A DNA stretch of 57,738 bases from Burkholderiales bacterium (GCA_016790635.1 JAEUOR010000078.1:1-57738); one strand, 5' to 3'; shown: positions 15,496-23,961, counted from the stretch's first letter. A program made the numbers and translations. Notes: generated by a model not told the origin, from the letters alone.

Positions 15496-15798
15496 ATGCA
15501 TGTTATTTCGCTCAAGATGCTTCGCGAGTTTTGGAGCAAGCATCCGGAGGCCGAGCAGCCTTTGCGCAATTGGCACACCGTTGCCGAGCATTCGCGGTTT
15601 GCCGATTTTGCCGACTTGCGCCAAAGTTTCAGAAGCGCTGACTATGTCCCGCCGTACACGATATTCGACGTTGGCGGCAACAATTTCCGGATCGTTGTCG
15701 TCGTGCGTTACAGGGATGGCAAGATTTTCGTACGCTGGGTGATGACGCACCGGGAATATGATGACTGGTGCAAGTTGTACCGAAAGGGAAAGGTTTGA
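15496..15798 (+). CDS. higB: HigB-type mRNA interferase toxin
   Basis: The 100-residue protein belongs to the HigB branch of the RelE superfamily: a central IFDVGGNNFRIVVVVRYRDGKIFVRWVMTHREY-type beta core (described here in part) with conserved basic and His residues, and helices at the N terminus with LREFWSKHPEAEQPL. HigB cleaves mRNA on the ribosome. The toxin-first gene order and the antitoxin two bases downstream are the family standard. The start at 15496 is favoured by the -10 box ending at 15489, with an alternative in-frame start not visible. Confidence 0.9.
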   Translation: MHVISLKMLREFWSKHPEAEQPLRNWHTVAEHSRFADFADLRQSFRSADYVPPYTIFDVGGNNFRIVVVVRYRDGKIFVRWVMTHREYDDWCKLYRKGKV

Positions 15799-15800
15799 AT

Positions 15801-16229
15801 ATGACGACCGCTACCGCATTTGTCGATATCAAGGCGTTGCAATCGACCTGGGCCGCGTTCGACCGTGTTGCGCATTTGCGCCCGATCCGGTCCGAGGAGG
15901 AGTACGACCGAACGGTGACTCTGATGAATTACCTGCTGGAAGTCGTCGGCGACAAGACGGATCATGCGTTGTCTGGCCTGCTTGATCTCGTCGGCGAATT
16001 GGTGGCGGACTATGACGCCAACAATTACGCGATCGAGGCTGCGGAACCCAGGGAGGTGTTGCGTAGTTTGATCGAATCGCGAGGTCTAAAGCAGGGCGAT
16101 CTGGCCGAACTCCTGCCGCAGGGCAATCTTTCCGCAATACTGTCTGGCAAGCGCAAGATCAATGCCACCCTTGCAGGGAAATTGGCCAAGTACTTCAATG
16201 TCAGCCCGGCGGTATTTGTGCCGACTTGA
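15801..16229 (+). CDS. higA: HigA-type antitoxin (XRE HTH)
   Basis: The 142-residue protein has a helical N-terminal dimer/toxin-binding region (about 1-80, RPIRSEEEYDRTVTLMNYLLE) and a C-terminal XRE helix-turn-helix (GLKQGDLAELLPQGNLSAILSGKRKINATLAGKLAKYF region, described in part). That is the usual order of the longer HigA proteins. I chose the ATG at 15801, two bases after the higB stop and behind a GGAAAGG ribosome binding site, over an upstream GTG at 15768. It neutralises HigB and represses higBA, probably through the palindrome at 15471-15487. Confidence 0.9.
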   Translation: MTTATAFVDIKALQSTWAAFDRVAHLRPIRSEEEYDRTVTLMNYLLEVVGDKTDHALSGLLDLVGELVADYDANNYAIEAAEPREVLRSLIESRGLKQGDLAELLPQGNLSAILSGKRKINATLAGKLAKYFNVSPAVFVPT

Positions 16230-16298
16230 GTTCAACTGGATGCCTGCCCGCATCGAATGCCTTTGATCGTACTGGGGCATGCTCACAGTGTTGGCCGA

Positions 16299-16317
16299 AT
16301 CGTAGCTGGACTACGAT
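16299..16317. repeat. Inverted repeat similar to AbiE operators
   Basis: ATCGTAG-ctgga-CTACGAT. The arms match those of the two abiE operators, but the spacer is 5 instead of 3 nt and no gene start is close. Confidence 0.4.
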
Positions 16318-16446
16318 ACCTCGCAACATTCCAAATTGTCGGATCTCACAAGCCTCGGGTTGTGACGAATTGCGGTCGTGAATGGCTTGCGCTGAATCAG
16401 CGGCGACCCGGTAGTCGCCTAAGCTGTCCGCGCCACATCCCGAGCC

Positions 16447-16495
16447 ACGCGCAAGCAGGGGTTTGCTGCGAATCGCCGTGGGGACGCCAAGTAAT
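16447..16495 (+). repeat. Direct repeat copy B, tRNA-Glu 3'-end-like (putative att site)
   Basis: This copy matches 9541-9589 with 4 differences, including one in the T-stem (CGCC instead of CCCC). It ends in GGGGACGCCA, the acceptor end of tRNA-Glu, and has the same TGCTG insertion in the T-loop. A terminator follows 10 bp later, as is normal downstream of a real tRNA gene. It is the likely boundary between island and chromosome. Confidence 0.6.
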
Positions 16496-16505
16496 GCGAT
16501 GAGAC

Positions 16506-16529
16506 AAGCCGCCTTCGGGTGGCTTTTTT
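16506..16529 (+). terminator. Rho-independent terminator
   Basis: 8-bp stem AAGCCGCC / GGTGGCTT (one G-T pair) with a TTCG tetraloop and six T at 16524-16529. It would end rightward transcription from higBA or from an ancestral tRNA at this site. Confidence 0.8.
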
Positions 16530-16804
16530 CATTTTCCGTGGTCTTTGCGCCTTGTCGAAATGGCGATGGCGACAGCAGCGGCATGAAGCGTCGAAAACTT
16601 ATCGATCGCTTGCCTAAGGATGGAGGGGCTATCTGGCGCCCATGGACCATGGTCCGTTTGCGGGTCGATAACCTGGGCACCCGGAGCGAGCCCGACCGGC
16701 ATACCGTCACGATCGTTGGAATTGTCAAGTTCTCTTGCGCGTGTGCCCATCGTCCTTGACCCAACTGCCGTGGTCGGATCATGGATGAGGCGGGTATCGC
16801 CGCC

Positions 16805-17935
16805 TCAGGTCGCGTCGAATCCGCCATCCACCGGGAGAACCACTCCTGTGATGTAGGTCGCCTCTCGCGAGAGCAGGAATACCGCGGCAGAGGCGAGTTC
16901 GTCCGGCTCGGCCACGCGTCCCATCGGTACCCGCGTCAGGGTGCGCGCCACCTTCTCCGGATCTCTGCGGGTATGCGCAGAAAGCGGGGTGGCGATGATG
17001 CCCGGGGCAAGCGCGTTCACCCGCACCCCCGCGTCGGCGAGCTCCACGGCCCAGCCGCGGGTCATCTGTGTGATGGCCGCTTTCGAAGACTGGTAGGCAG
17101 TATTGCGGTTGCGTGCCGCGCGCGCCGCAACCGACGAGAGATTCAGGATCGCACCACGCGTCGCCTTGAGCTGCGGGAGAAAAGCGTGCGTCACGTTGAA
17201 CACGCCCCCCGCGTTGACGTTCCACATCCTGTCCCAGGCTGCCGGGGTAGCGGTTTCGCCGAGCGGCGCGGCGATTGCGATGCCGGCGTTGTTGATCAGG
17301 CGGCTGATGGGCTGTGCGGATAGTGTCGCTGCCAAGGCACCGCAGGCTGCGCGATCGGTCACATCGAGCGCGTGAGCTTCGGCAACGCCGCCCATGGCGG
17401 CGATTTGCGCCACTGTCTCGCGCGCCTTGCCAAGATCCAGATCGGTAACCACGACAGCAGCCCCGGCGCGTGCGCAGCCGCGCGCCAGCGCTGCTCCGAT
17501 GCCGCTGCCGGCGCCGGTCACCAGCACGCGCTCGCCCGCGAGCGAAAGCAGCAGACCCTTCGGCGCGGGGCGTCGATCCACCACGGTGCGCTCCTCGACG
17601 ACAAAGGTGGTGATGGTGCCGATGTGCTTGAGCGCGTCGGCCTGCAGTTCCTTGGCCAGCGGCGAGGCATACATGGCTTCCATCTGCTCGCGGCTTTCGT
17701 ACCAGAGTTCGACGATGCCGTCGACTTCCGGTCCCATGTGCCCGGGTGGCAGCGGGTTGGCCGGGTCGGCGTTGCGTTCGACGAAGCGTTCCTTGGCCAG
17801 GACGTTGTCCTGCAGATAACGCACCACATTAGGGTGGCTGGCCACCAGTGGCCCGTGGATCGTGTTCCAGTGGTGGTGGAACTCTTCACGACTCATGCCC
17901 GGCTTGCGAGTCAGCAGGGCCATTCGCTTGAGCAT
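16805..17935 (-). CDS. EthD-domain / short-chain dehydrogenase fusion protein
   Basis: The 376-residue protein joins two domains usually encoded separately. Residues about 1-110 form an EthD-type dimeric alpha-beta barrel (ALLTRKPGMSREEFHHHW, HGPLVASHP). Residues about 130-376 form a classical SDR with the NAD(P) loop TGAGSGIG, NNAG, the catalytic Ser in LSSVA and YxxxK in YQSSK, and a C-terminal GVVLPVDGGF. EthD proteins bind or turn over small aromatic and ketide compounds, so a two-step enzyme is possible. The ATG at 17935 sits 6 nt after GGAG; the ATG at 17941 has no spacing to it. The substrate is unknown. The reading frame runs far upstream, but the extension lacks domain character. Confidence 0.82.
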   Translation of the reverse strand: MLKRMALLTRKPGMSREEFHHHWNTIHGPLVASHPNVVRYLQDNVLAKERFVERNADPANPLPPGHMGPEVDGIVELWYESREQMEAMYASPLAKELQADALKHIGTITTFVVEERTVVDRRPAPKGLLLSLAGERVLVTGAGSGIGAALARGCARAGAAVVVTDLDLGKARETVAQIAAMGGVAEAHALDVTDRAACGALAATLSAQPISRLINNAGIAIAAPLGETATPAAWDRMWNVNAGGVFNVTHAFLPQLKATRGAILNLSSVAARAARNRNTAYQSSKAAITQMTRGWAVELADAGVRVNALAPGIIATPLSAHTRRDPEKVARTLTRVPMGRVAEPDELASAAVFLLSREATYITGVVLPVDGGFDAT

Positions 17936-18080
17936 GTTCATCTCCGTGGCGGGTTGCAGAGGTCTGCGGCGGCGTGTCGCGCGACCGCACCGCCGCGCCG
18001 GCGCGCGTCCCGGCCTTTCATTGCCAGCTGGTTGCGGCCTCGGGTATTGTAGAGACCTCGTCACAGCCAACCCCTTGCCT

Positions 18081-19052
18081 ATGCGCCGCTGTCCGGTACT
18101 TCTGTTGGCCATCGCCTGTGCTTTCGCGGCGCCGATGGAGGTTGCAGCCCAGACCTGGCCGGACAAGCCGGTGCGCATGGTCGTGCCATTTCCGGCCGGC
18201 ACATCGACCGACGTTGCCGGCCGCCGCATCGCTGAGGCGCTCGCGCGCGATCTCGGCCAGCCCGTGGTGGTCGAGAACCGTGCCGGCGCCGGCGGCAACC
18301 TGGGCGCGGACTCGGTAGCCAAATCTGCGCCCGACGGCTACACCCTATTGCTCGGTACCACCGGCAACCTGGCAGTCAACAAGAGCCTGTTCCGTAGCCT
18401 CCCCTACGACCCGATCACCGATTTCACGGCGCTCACGATCGCCTGGTACTCCTGCAACGTGCTGGTAGTGAGCTCGACCTCGCCCATCACGGGCGTGGCC
18501 ACGCTGATCTCCGAGGCCAAGGCCCGGCCCGGCGCGCTCAACTACGGGTCTCCCGGCAACGGCACTGCGGGGCACCTGGCTGGCGAGTGGTTCAAGGCGA
18601 TGACCGGCACCAACCTGACCCACGTTCCCTACAAGGGAGGCAACCAGGTCATCGTCGACCTGATCGCCGGGCAGTTGCAGGTCTCGTTCGAAGCGGTGGG
18701 AAACGCCATCGCCCTGATTCGCGCGGGCAAGCTGCGCGCCCTGGGCAGCACCTGCAAGGACCGACTCGCGGTGTTGCCGGAACTGCCCACGCTGACCGAG
18801 GTGGGCGTGCCCGATTTCGACATTCGGGCCTGGGCCCTCTTCGCCGCGCCGGCACGCTTGCCCGAGCCCATTACCCAGCGCCTGGCCGCGGCGCTGACCA
18901 AGGTCCTGAACGAACCGGCAGTGCGCGATCCCATCAACGCCACCGGCGTGCAGGTCGCGACCAATTCCCCTGCGGCCGCGGGTGCTTTCTTGCGTGATGA
19001 AGTGACGCGCTGGGCGAAGATCGTGAAGACTGCCGGCGCTGTAGTCGACTAG
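18081..19052 (+). CDS. Bug/TctC-family periplasmic solute-binding protein
   Basis: The 323-residue protein has a signal peptide (about 1-23, cut after VAAQ) and the Bug signature: WPDKPVRMVVPFPAGTSTD, then NRAGAGGNLG, DGYTLLLG and a C-terminal helix pair. Bug proteins bind carboxylates and aromatic acids for tripartite tricarboxylate transporters and are greatly expanded in Bordetella and relatives. No TctAB membrane genes lie nearby, so it would use a shared transporter or act as a sensor. The ATG at 18081 is chosen because it gives a proper signal peptide; a longer frame upstream overlaps the EthD-SDR gene on the other strand. A second Bug gene follows. Confidence 0.9.
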   Translation: MRRCPVLLLAIACAFAAPMEVAAQTWPDKPVRMVVPFPAGTSTDVAGRRIAEALARDLGQPVVVENRAGAGGNLGADSVAKSAPDGYTLLLGTTGNLAVNKSLFRSLPYDPITDFTALTIAWYSCNVLVVSSTSPITGVATLISEAKARPGALNYGSPGNGTAGHLAGEWFKAMTGTNLTHVPYKGGNQVIVDLIAGQLQVSFEAVGNAIALIRAGKLRALGSTCKDRLAVLPELPTLTEVGVPDFDIRAWALFAAPARLPEPITQRLAAALTKVLNEPAVRDPINATGVQVATNSPAAAGAFLRDEVTRWAKIVKTAGAVVD

Positions 19053-19148
19053 GGCCGCCGTAGGCTGGTCCGCTGATTTTGTTGGCCTTTCGGCTTGTCC
19101 TGCCGTGTAATGCGCACGGCCGCAAGCCTTGATTCGAGGATCGATCTC

Positions 19149-20120
19149 ATGCGCGTGATGCAAACCCTGCTCCTGTGTGCATTGCTTCTCCTGCCTGCGT
19201 CCGTGCCGGCTCAGACATACCCCGCCAAGCCCGTGCGCATGGTGGTGGGCTTTCCCCCGGGCGGGCCCACCGACAACCTGGCGCGGGTGGTCGGGGGCGC
19301 ACTCGGCCGCGCGCTGGGCCAGAGCGTCGTCACCGAAAACCGGCCCGGCGCGGGTGGGCTGGTCTCGCTGCAGACCCTGGCGCGGCAGGAGGCCGACGGC
19401 TACACGATTCTTTTCGCCAGCGACGGCCAGATGGGGCTCCTGGGGCACTTGTACCCCAAGTCCGGGCTCGACATTCGCCGCGAGTTCGCGCCCATCCGCA
19501 CGGTTGCCACCTTGTCGAACGTGCTGATGGTCAACGCCGGCAAGGGCATCAGCGAGATGAGCGCGCTCATCGCGCGGGCGCGTGCCGAGCCGGGCAAGCT
19601 CGGCTTCGGCTCCGGCGGCGTTGGTACGCCGTCGCACCTGGTCGGATTGATGTTCGAGTCCGCCAGCGGGGTCGACCTGCTGCATGTCCCCTACAAGGGC
19701 GCTGCGATGGCGATGACCGATCTCATCTCCGGCCAGGTCGAGATGATGTTCGTCGGCAGCTCGGTGGCGCTGCAGCAGGCTTCGCGCGAGCAACTGCGCG
19801 CCATCGCGGTCACCGGCGCGCGGCGTCTGCCGAATCTGCCGAACGTGCCGACCTTCGAGGAACTGGGTGTCAAGGGCATGGCTGACGATGTCGCATTCTG
19901 GTGGGGCATCGCCGTTCAGTCCGCGACGCCGCCGGCGGTGCGCGCGCGCCTGGATGCGGCACTCAGGGCGGTGCAGGGCGATGCGGAGTTTCAAAAGGCC
20001 TTGCAGAGCCAGGGCCTGCAGGCCCTGGACCTCGATGCGGCCGCAACCGCAGCGCGCATCGAGCGCGATCAAGCGCGCTGGGGGGCGATGGTGCGCGCCG
20101 GCAAGATCACGACCGAGTAG
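19149..20120 (+). CDS. Bug/TctC-family periplasmic solute-binding protein (second)
   Basis: The 323-residue protein has a signal peptide (MRVMQTLLLCALLLLPASVPAQ region) followed by the family motifs YPAKPVRMVVGFPPGGPTD, ENRPGAGG, DGYTILFAS and VPTFEELG. It is the same length as the previous Bug protein but differs in sequence, so it is probably an older paralogue with another ligand. It is separated from the first by 96 bp and ends only 5 bp before the convergent yheS stop, so the two transcripts must overlap at their ends. The ATG at 19149 gives a normal signal sequence. Confidence 0.9.
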   Translation: MRVMQTLLLCALLLLPASVPAQTYPAKPVRMVVGFPPGGPTDNLARVVGGALGRALGQSVVTENRPGAGGLVSLQTLARQEADGYTILFASDGQMGLLGHLYPKSGLDIRREFAPIRTVATLSNVLMVNAGKGISEMSALIARARAEPGKLGFGSGGVGTPSHLVGLMFESASGVDLLHVPYKGAAMAMTDLISGQVEMMFVGSSVALQQASREQLRAIAVTGARRLPNLPNVPTFEELGVKGMADDVAFWWGIAVQSATPPAVRARLDAALRAVQGDAEFQKALQSQGLQALDLDAAATAARIERDQARWGAMVRAGKITTE

Positions 20121-20125
20121 GCGCC

Positions 20126-22135
20126 TTACGCGCCCTGCAGCGCCTCGAGTTCGGTCTGCTTTTCCAGCCACTCGGTTTCGAGCTCTTCGATCTCGCGTGC
20201 CAGGTAGGCCTTGTCGATCATCAGGTTCTTCAACTCGTCGCGGCGTTCCTCGGCGTAGATCGACTCGGTCGCGAGGCTCGCGTCGACGGCCGCCCGTTGC
20301 GTGTTCAACTTGGCCAGTTGTTCTTCCAGGCGTTTGATGCGCGTGGTCAGTGGCCGCAATTGATCCGAGCGTCGCTGGCGCTCTTGCGCGTCGCGTCGCT
20401 TTTGCTCCTGGCGCGACGCCGCGTTGGCCATGCCCGACGGCCGCTCCGCGCTCGCGGCCGCCTTGGGGGGGCGCGGCGCGATATTGGTTGTGGCCGGCGG
20501 TACCTTGGGCGCGTTCAGCTCCGGCTTGCCCAGGCGTGTCCGGAACAGCCAGTCGCGATAGTCCTCCAGGTCGCCGTCGAAGGGCGTCAAGGCGCCGCCC
20601 GCCACGATCATGAATTCCTCGGTGGTGGCGCGCAGCAGATGACGATCGTGCGAGACCAGCACCAGCGTGCCCTCGAACTGCGCCAGGGCGACCGTCAGTG
20701 CCTCGCGGGTTTCCAGGTCCAGATGATTGGTCGGCTCGTCCAGCAGCAGCAGGTTGGGGCGCTGCCAGGCGATCAGCGCCAAGGCCAGGCGCGCCTTCTC
20801 GCCGCCCGAGAAGGGTGCGATGGACTGCGTCACCATCTCGCCGGGAAAGTTGAATCCGCCCAGGAAATTGCGCAATTCCTGCTCACGCACGTTCGGTGAG
20901 AGTCTCGCCATGTGCCACAGCGGCGATTCGTCATGGCGCAGCATCTCGACCTGGTGCTGGGCGAAATAGCCGATCGCCAGCCCCTTGCCAAAGCGCGCCA
21001 CGCCGTCGATCAGGGGCAGTTCGCCGGCGATGGTCTTGATGAGAGTCGATTTGCCGGCGCCATTGACCCCCAGGAGGCCGATGCGCTGCCCGCCGGTCAA
21101 GGTGAAGCCGATGCCGGACACGACGGGTTTGTGGCCCGCCTCGAGCGCGTAGCCGGCCACCGCGTCTTCGAGCACCAAGAGCGGGTTGGGCGTGGCGATG
21201 GGTTCGCGGAACTCGAAGGAAAACGGCGAGGCGGCGTGGATCGGCGCCATTTCTCCCATCCTGGCCAGCATCTTCATGCGGCTTTGCGCCTGGCGCGCCT
21301 TGGTCGCCTTGGCCTTGAAGCGGTCGATGAAGGATTGCAGGTGGGCACGCTCGCGCTGCTGCTTCTCGTAGGCCGCCTGGTTGAGCGTCAGGGCCATCGC
21401 GCGCTGCACTTCGAACTGCGAGTAGTTGCCCGCGTAGCGCCTGATCTTGCGCTGGTCGATGTGTGCGATCACGCCGATGACGCCATCGAGGAAGTCTCGG
21501 TCGTGGGAAATGATGATCAGCGTGCCGGGGTAGCCCTTGAGCCAATCCTCGAGCCAGAGGATGGCATCCAGGTCCAGGTGGTTGGTCGGCTCGTCCAGGA
21601 GCAGCAGGTCGGAGGGACACATCAGCGCCTGGGCCAGGTTCAGGCGCATGCGCCAGCCGCCGGAAAACTCCGCCACCGGCGCGCCCATCTGCGCCGCGCT
21701 GAAGCCCAGCCCGGTCAGGAGCTGTTCGGCGCGCGAGCGCACCGTGTAGGCGCCGGCATCGGCCAGGAGCGCATGCAGCTCGGCGATGCGCGTGCCGTGG
21801 GCATGGTCGTCGTGAGCGTGGTCCTGCGCCTCGAGCGCTGCCAGTTCGGCCTCGAGCGCGCGCAGTCCGTTGTCGCCGTCGATCACGTAGTCGAGCGCGG
21901 CTCGCTCGAGCGCCGGGGTTTCCTGCGCGACGTGGGCGAGTCGCCAGCGCGGCGGCATCCCGACTTCGCCGCCGTCCAGGTTGAGCTGGCCCAGCAGGAG
22001 AGCGAACAGCGTCGATTTGCCCGAACCATTGGCGCCGATCAGGCCGACGTGCTCGCCGGGGTTCAGGGTCAGGTCGGCGGACTCGAACAGGGGCTTGACC
22101 CCGCGCGACAGGGTCAGGGATTGCAGGCGGATCAT
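20126..22135 (-). CDS. yheS: ABC-F family ATPase, YheS type
   Basis: The 669-residue protein has two ABC ATPase domains in one chain: the first with Walker A GANGSGKST near 36-44 and signature FSGGWRMRLNLAQAL, the second with GVNGAGKST near 350 and FSGGEKARLALALI. A charged inter-domain linker (YEKQQRERAHLQSFIDRF in part) lies between them and a coiled-coil C terminus of about 100 residues follows. It has no membrane segments. ABC-F proteins act on the ribosome, and YheS is a housekeeping member implicated in stalled-translation relief. Sequence and length agree with E. coli YheS as I know it. It is monocistronic here. Confidence 0.9.
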   Translation of the reverse strand: MIRLQSLTLSRGVKPLFESADLTLNPGEHVGLIGANGSGKSTLFALLLGQLNLDGGEVGMPPRWRLAHVAQETPALERAALDYVIDGDNGLRALEAELAALEAQDHAHDDHAHGTRIAELHALLADAGAYTVRSRAEQLLTGLGFSAAQMGAPVAEFSGGWRMRLNLAQALMCPSDLLLLDEPTNHLDLDAILWLEDWLKGYPGTLIIISHDRDFLDGVIGVIAHIDQRKIRRYAGNYSQFEVQRAMALTLNQAAYEKQQRERAHLQSFIDRFKAKATKARQAQSRMKMLARMGEMAPIHAASPFSFEFREPIATPNPLLVLEDAVAGYALEAGHKPVVSGIGFTLTGGQRIGLLGVNGAGKSTLIKTIAGELPLIDGVARFGKGLAIGYFAQHQVEMLRHDESPLWHMARLSPNVREQELRNFLGGFNFPGEMVTQSIAPFSGGEKARLALALIAWQRPNLLLLDEPTNHLDLETREALTVALAQFEGTLVLVSHDRHLLRATTEEFMIVAGGALTPFDGDLEDYRDWLFRTRLGKPELNAPKVPPATTNIAPRPPKAAASAERPSGMANAASRQEQKRRDAQERQRRSDQLRPLTTRIKRLEEQLAKLNTQRAAVDASLATESIYAEERRDELKNLMIDKAYLAREIEELETEWLEKQTELEALQGA

Positions 22136-22223
22136 CGGGGGCGGGTGCAGCGGCGGAAACGTCGGACGCGGCGCGCCAAACCTTCCCTGCTAGACTCGAA
22201 TTTTATCTTGGGACGGAGGCCGC

Positions 22224-22850
22224 ATGGCCAGTGTGACCGTGGTGATGAACCCCAAGGGCGGGGTCGGCAAGTCGACGCTGGCGACCAACCTGGCGGGCTA
22301 TCACGCCAGCCGCGGGCGCCGCGTCATGCTGGGCGACGTCGATCGCCAGCAGTCGGCGCGCGAGTGGCTGAAACTGCGTCCGCCGCAGTGCGCGCCGATC
22401 GCCGGCTGGGACATCGAGCGCGGCAAGCCGGCCAAGCCTCCCAAGGATGCGACCCATGTCGTGCTGGACACCCCGGCCGGTATTTCCGACAAGGTGCTGG
22501 AACAAGTGATCCTGCCGGCGCGGCACGTGATCGTGCCTCTGCAGGCTTCCATGCTTGATATCCTGGCGACCAAGCGTTTCCTCGCCGAACTGGCCGAGGA
22601 TCGCGCAGTGCGCAAGAGCGATGCGCTGATTGGCGTCGTCGGCATGCGGGTCGACAGCCGCACGCGCGCCTTCGACGAACTGCAGCGCTTCCTCGATGGC
22701 CTGGGGCTGCCGGTGCTGGGCTACCTGCGCAACACGCAGAACTACGTGCAGCTGGCCGCCCGCGGCCTGACCCTGTTCGACATCGCGCCCGGGCGCGTGC
22801 AGCAGGACCTGGAGCAGTGGCAGCCGATTCTGGACTGGCTGGAACTCTGA
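22224..22850 (+). CDS. ParA-family ATPase (orphan)
   Basis: The 208-residue protein is a small ParA/MinD-type ATPase with a deviant Walker A NPKGGVGKST at residues 9-18, switch DVDRQQSA, and a VLDTPAG Walker B-like motif near 82-88. It lacks a DNA-binding N terminus and has no parB neighbour, so it is unlikely to be a chromosome partition protein. Such orphan ParA proteins position other cargos, for example chemosensory or surface complexes. It sits alone, divergent from yheS and convergent with the TRAP binding protein gene. The cargo cannot be told from the sequence. Confidence 0.85.
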   Translation: MASVTVVMNPKGGVGKSTLATNLAGYHASRGRRVMLGDVDRQQSAREWLKLRPPQCAPIAGWDIERGKPAKPPKDATHVVLDTPAGISDKVLEQVILPARHVIVPLQASMLDILATKRFLAELAEDRAVRKSDALIGVVGMRVDSRTRAFDELQRFLDGLGLPVLGYLRNTQNYVQLAARGLTLFDIAPGRVQQDLEQWQPILDWLEL

Positions 22851-22855
22851 TCCGG

Positions 22856-22884
22856 CGCACCGGCGCCCGCGCAGCGCCGGTGCG
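22856..22884. terminator. Stem-loop between convergent parA-like and TRAP genes
   Basis: Perfect 11-bp arms CGCACCGGCGC / GCGCCGGTGCG with a 7-nt loop in the 43-bp gap between two convergent genes. There is no U-tract, so it is terminator-like by position and stability only. Confidence 0.4.
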
Positions 22885-22893
22885 GCAACGCGT

Positions 22894-23928
22894 CTAGCGA
22901 CCGTCGGCCAGCTTGCGCGCCTCGGCACGCAGCGCGTCCAGCACGACGCGCCCGTTGACGTTCTTCTTCGCCGCGTCCGCCACCCAGGCGTCCACCACCG
23001 GCGCGGTGGCGCGGCGCATCTGTTCGACGAAGGCGGCATCAGCGGTGCGGATATCCATGCCGGCCTGGCGCATCAGGTCGACGGCGTTCTTGTCCGACTG
23101 GTCGAACGAGCGCCCGGCCGTGCGCGCGAAGTTTTCGCCGGAGGCTTTCAGCACAGCGTCGCGATCCGCCGCCGACAGCGCGTTGAACTTGGCCTCGTTC
23201 ATGAGCAGGACGAAGCTGGTGTTGAAGAGCCCGCCGGGAACGAAGGTGGCGTGCCTGACCACATTGGAGAGCTTGAAGGTGAGGATGGACTCGCGCGCGA
23301 AGAAGGCGCCGTCGGCAACCCCTGAGGAGAGCAGCTCATAGGCCTCGGTCGCGGCTTTGAGGATCGCGGTCGCGCCGAGCGCATTGGTGACGTCGTTGAC
23401 GACGCCGCCGCCGGTGCGCATCTTCATGCCCTGCAGGTCCTCCAGGCGCGTGATGGGCTTCCGCGTCGAATACATCTGCCCCGGGCCGTGGGTGAAGACC
23501 GAGAGCACGCGTACGCCCTGATGCTCGCCGGCGCGCGCGAGCTGCTGCTCGTGGATGCGCTGATAGGCAACCGAGATCGACTCCGCGCTGTCGCCCAGGA
23601 AGGGCAGTTCGGCCACCTTGGTGAGCACGAAACGCCCCGGGGTGTAGCCCTGCACGGTGAAGGCCACGTCGGCCAGGCCGTCGCGCACCGCGTCGAAGTG
23701 CCCGGTCGGGGAGGCCACGGCCTTGGGCAGGACGTTGACCTTGATGCGGCCGGCGCTCAATTCCTCGACCTGCTTGGCCCACGGCAGCAACGCATGCTGG
23801 GCGAAGGGCGCCTGGATCGGGATCCACACCGACATGGTGAGGGTGGTCTGCGCCGCGACCGGCGCGGTCAGGGCGGCGCAGGCGACGAAGCCGAGCATGG
23901 CGCGGCGGATGCGGTTGAAGGGCTGCAT
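22894..23928 (-). CDS. TRAP transporter periplasmic binding protein (DctP family)
   Basis: The 344-residue protein has a signal peptide (about 1-26, ending APVAAQ) and a DctP-type fold: TTLTMSVWIP at the start, PTGHFDAVRDGLADVAF, and KMRTGGG with the family Arg that binds carboxylates. It captures a small organic acid for a TRAP importer. The DctQ and DctM membrane genes are not in the window, so they must be elsewhere. It is the last gene of the leftward arm of the IclR-flanked cluster (enamidase-like, OCD-like, then this gene, 33 bp gap), which suggests that it imports the substrate or an intermediate of that pathway. Confidence 0.88.
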   Translation of the reverse strand: MQPFNRIRRAMLGFVACAALTAPVAAQTTLTMSVWIPIQAPFAQHALLPWAKQVEELSAGRIKVNVLPKAVASPTGHFDAVRDGLADVAFTVQGYTPGRFVLTKVAELPFLGDSAESISVAYQRIHEQQLARAGEHQGVRVLSVFTHGPGQMYSTRKPITRLEDLQGMKMRTGGGVVNDVTNALGATAILKAATEAYELLSSGVADGAFFARESILTFKLSNVVRHATFVPGGLFNTSFVLLMNEAKFNALSAADRDAVLKASGENFARTAGRSFDQSDKNAVDLMRQAGMDIRTADAAFVEQMRRATAPVVDAWVADAAKKNVNGRVVLDALRAEARKLADGR

Positions 23929-23961
23929 TGCGGACTCCTCAGTCGTTGATCAAGGGTTGAA

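Larger units (their letters stand above)
16230..16804. other. Island-core junction region without a clear gene
   Basis: These 575 bp hold an inverted repeat like the AbiE operators (16299-16317), the second tRNA-Glu-3'-end-like repeat (16447-16495) and a strong Rho-independent terminator (16506-16529). Base composition and gene content change at about this point from island to G+C-rich core. A 58-codon frame from the ATG at 16583 starts MKRRKLIDRL, faintly HicA-like, but is not convincing. Confidence 0.55.

Noticed and set aside
16583..16759. Short frame starting MKRRKLIDRL, reminiscent of a HicA toxin
   Set aside because: Only the first ten residues resemble HicA; the rest lacks the family His motif in a proper context, there is no HicB partner and no clear ribosome binding site. 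It may be a decayed remnant.
17942..18322. Extension of the EthD-SDR frame by about 127 codons
   Set aside because: The extra part is low-complexity Arg/Ala/Pro, overlaps the start of the Bug gene, and the internal ATG at 17935 has a ribosome binding site and the conserved EthD N terminus.
18345..20171. 608-codon minus-strand frame opposite the two Bug genes
   Set aside because: The opposite strand encodes two proteins with signal peptides and Bug motifs; the frame is a G+C-rich shadow.
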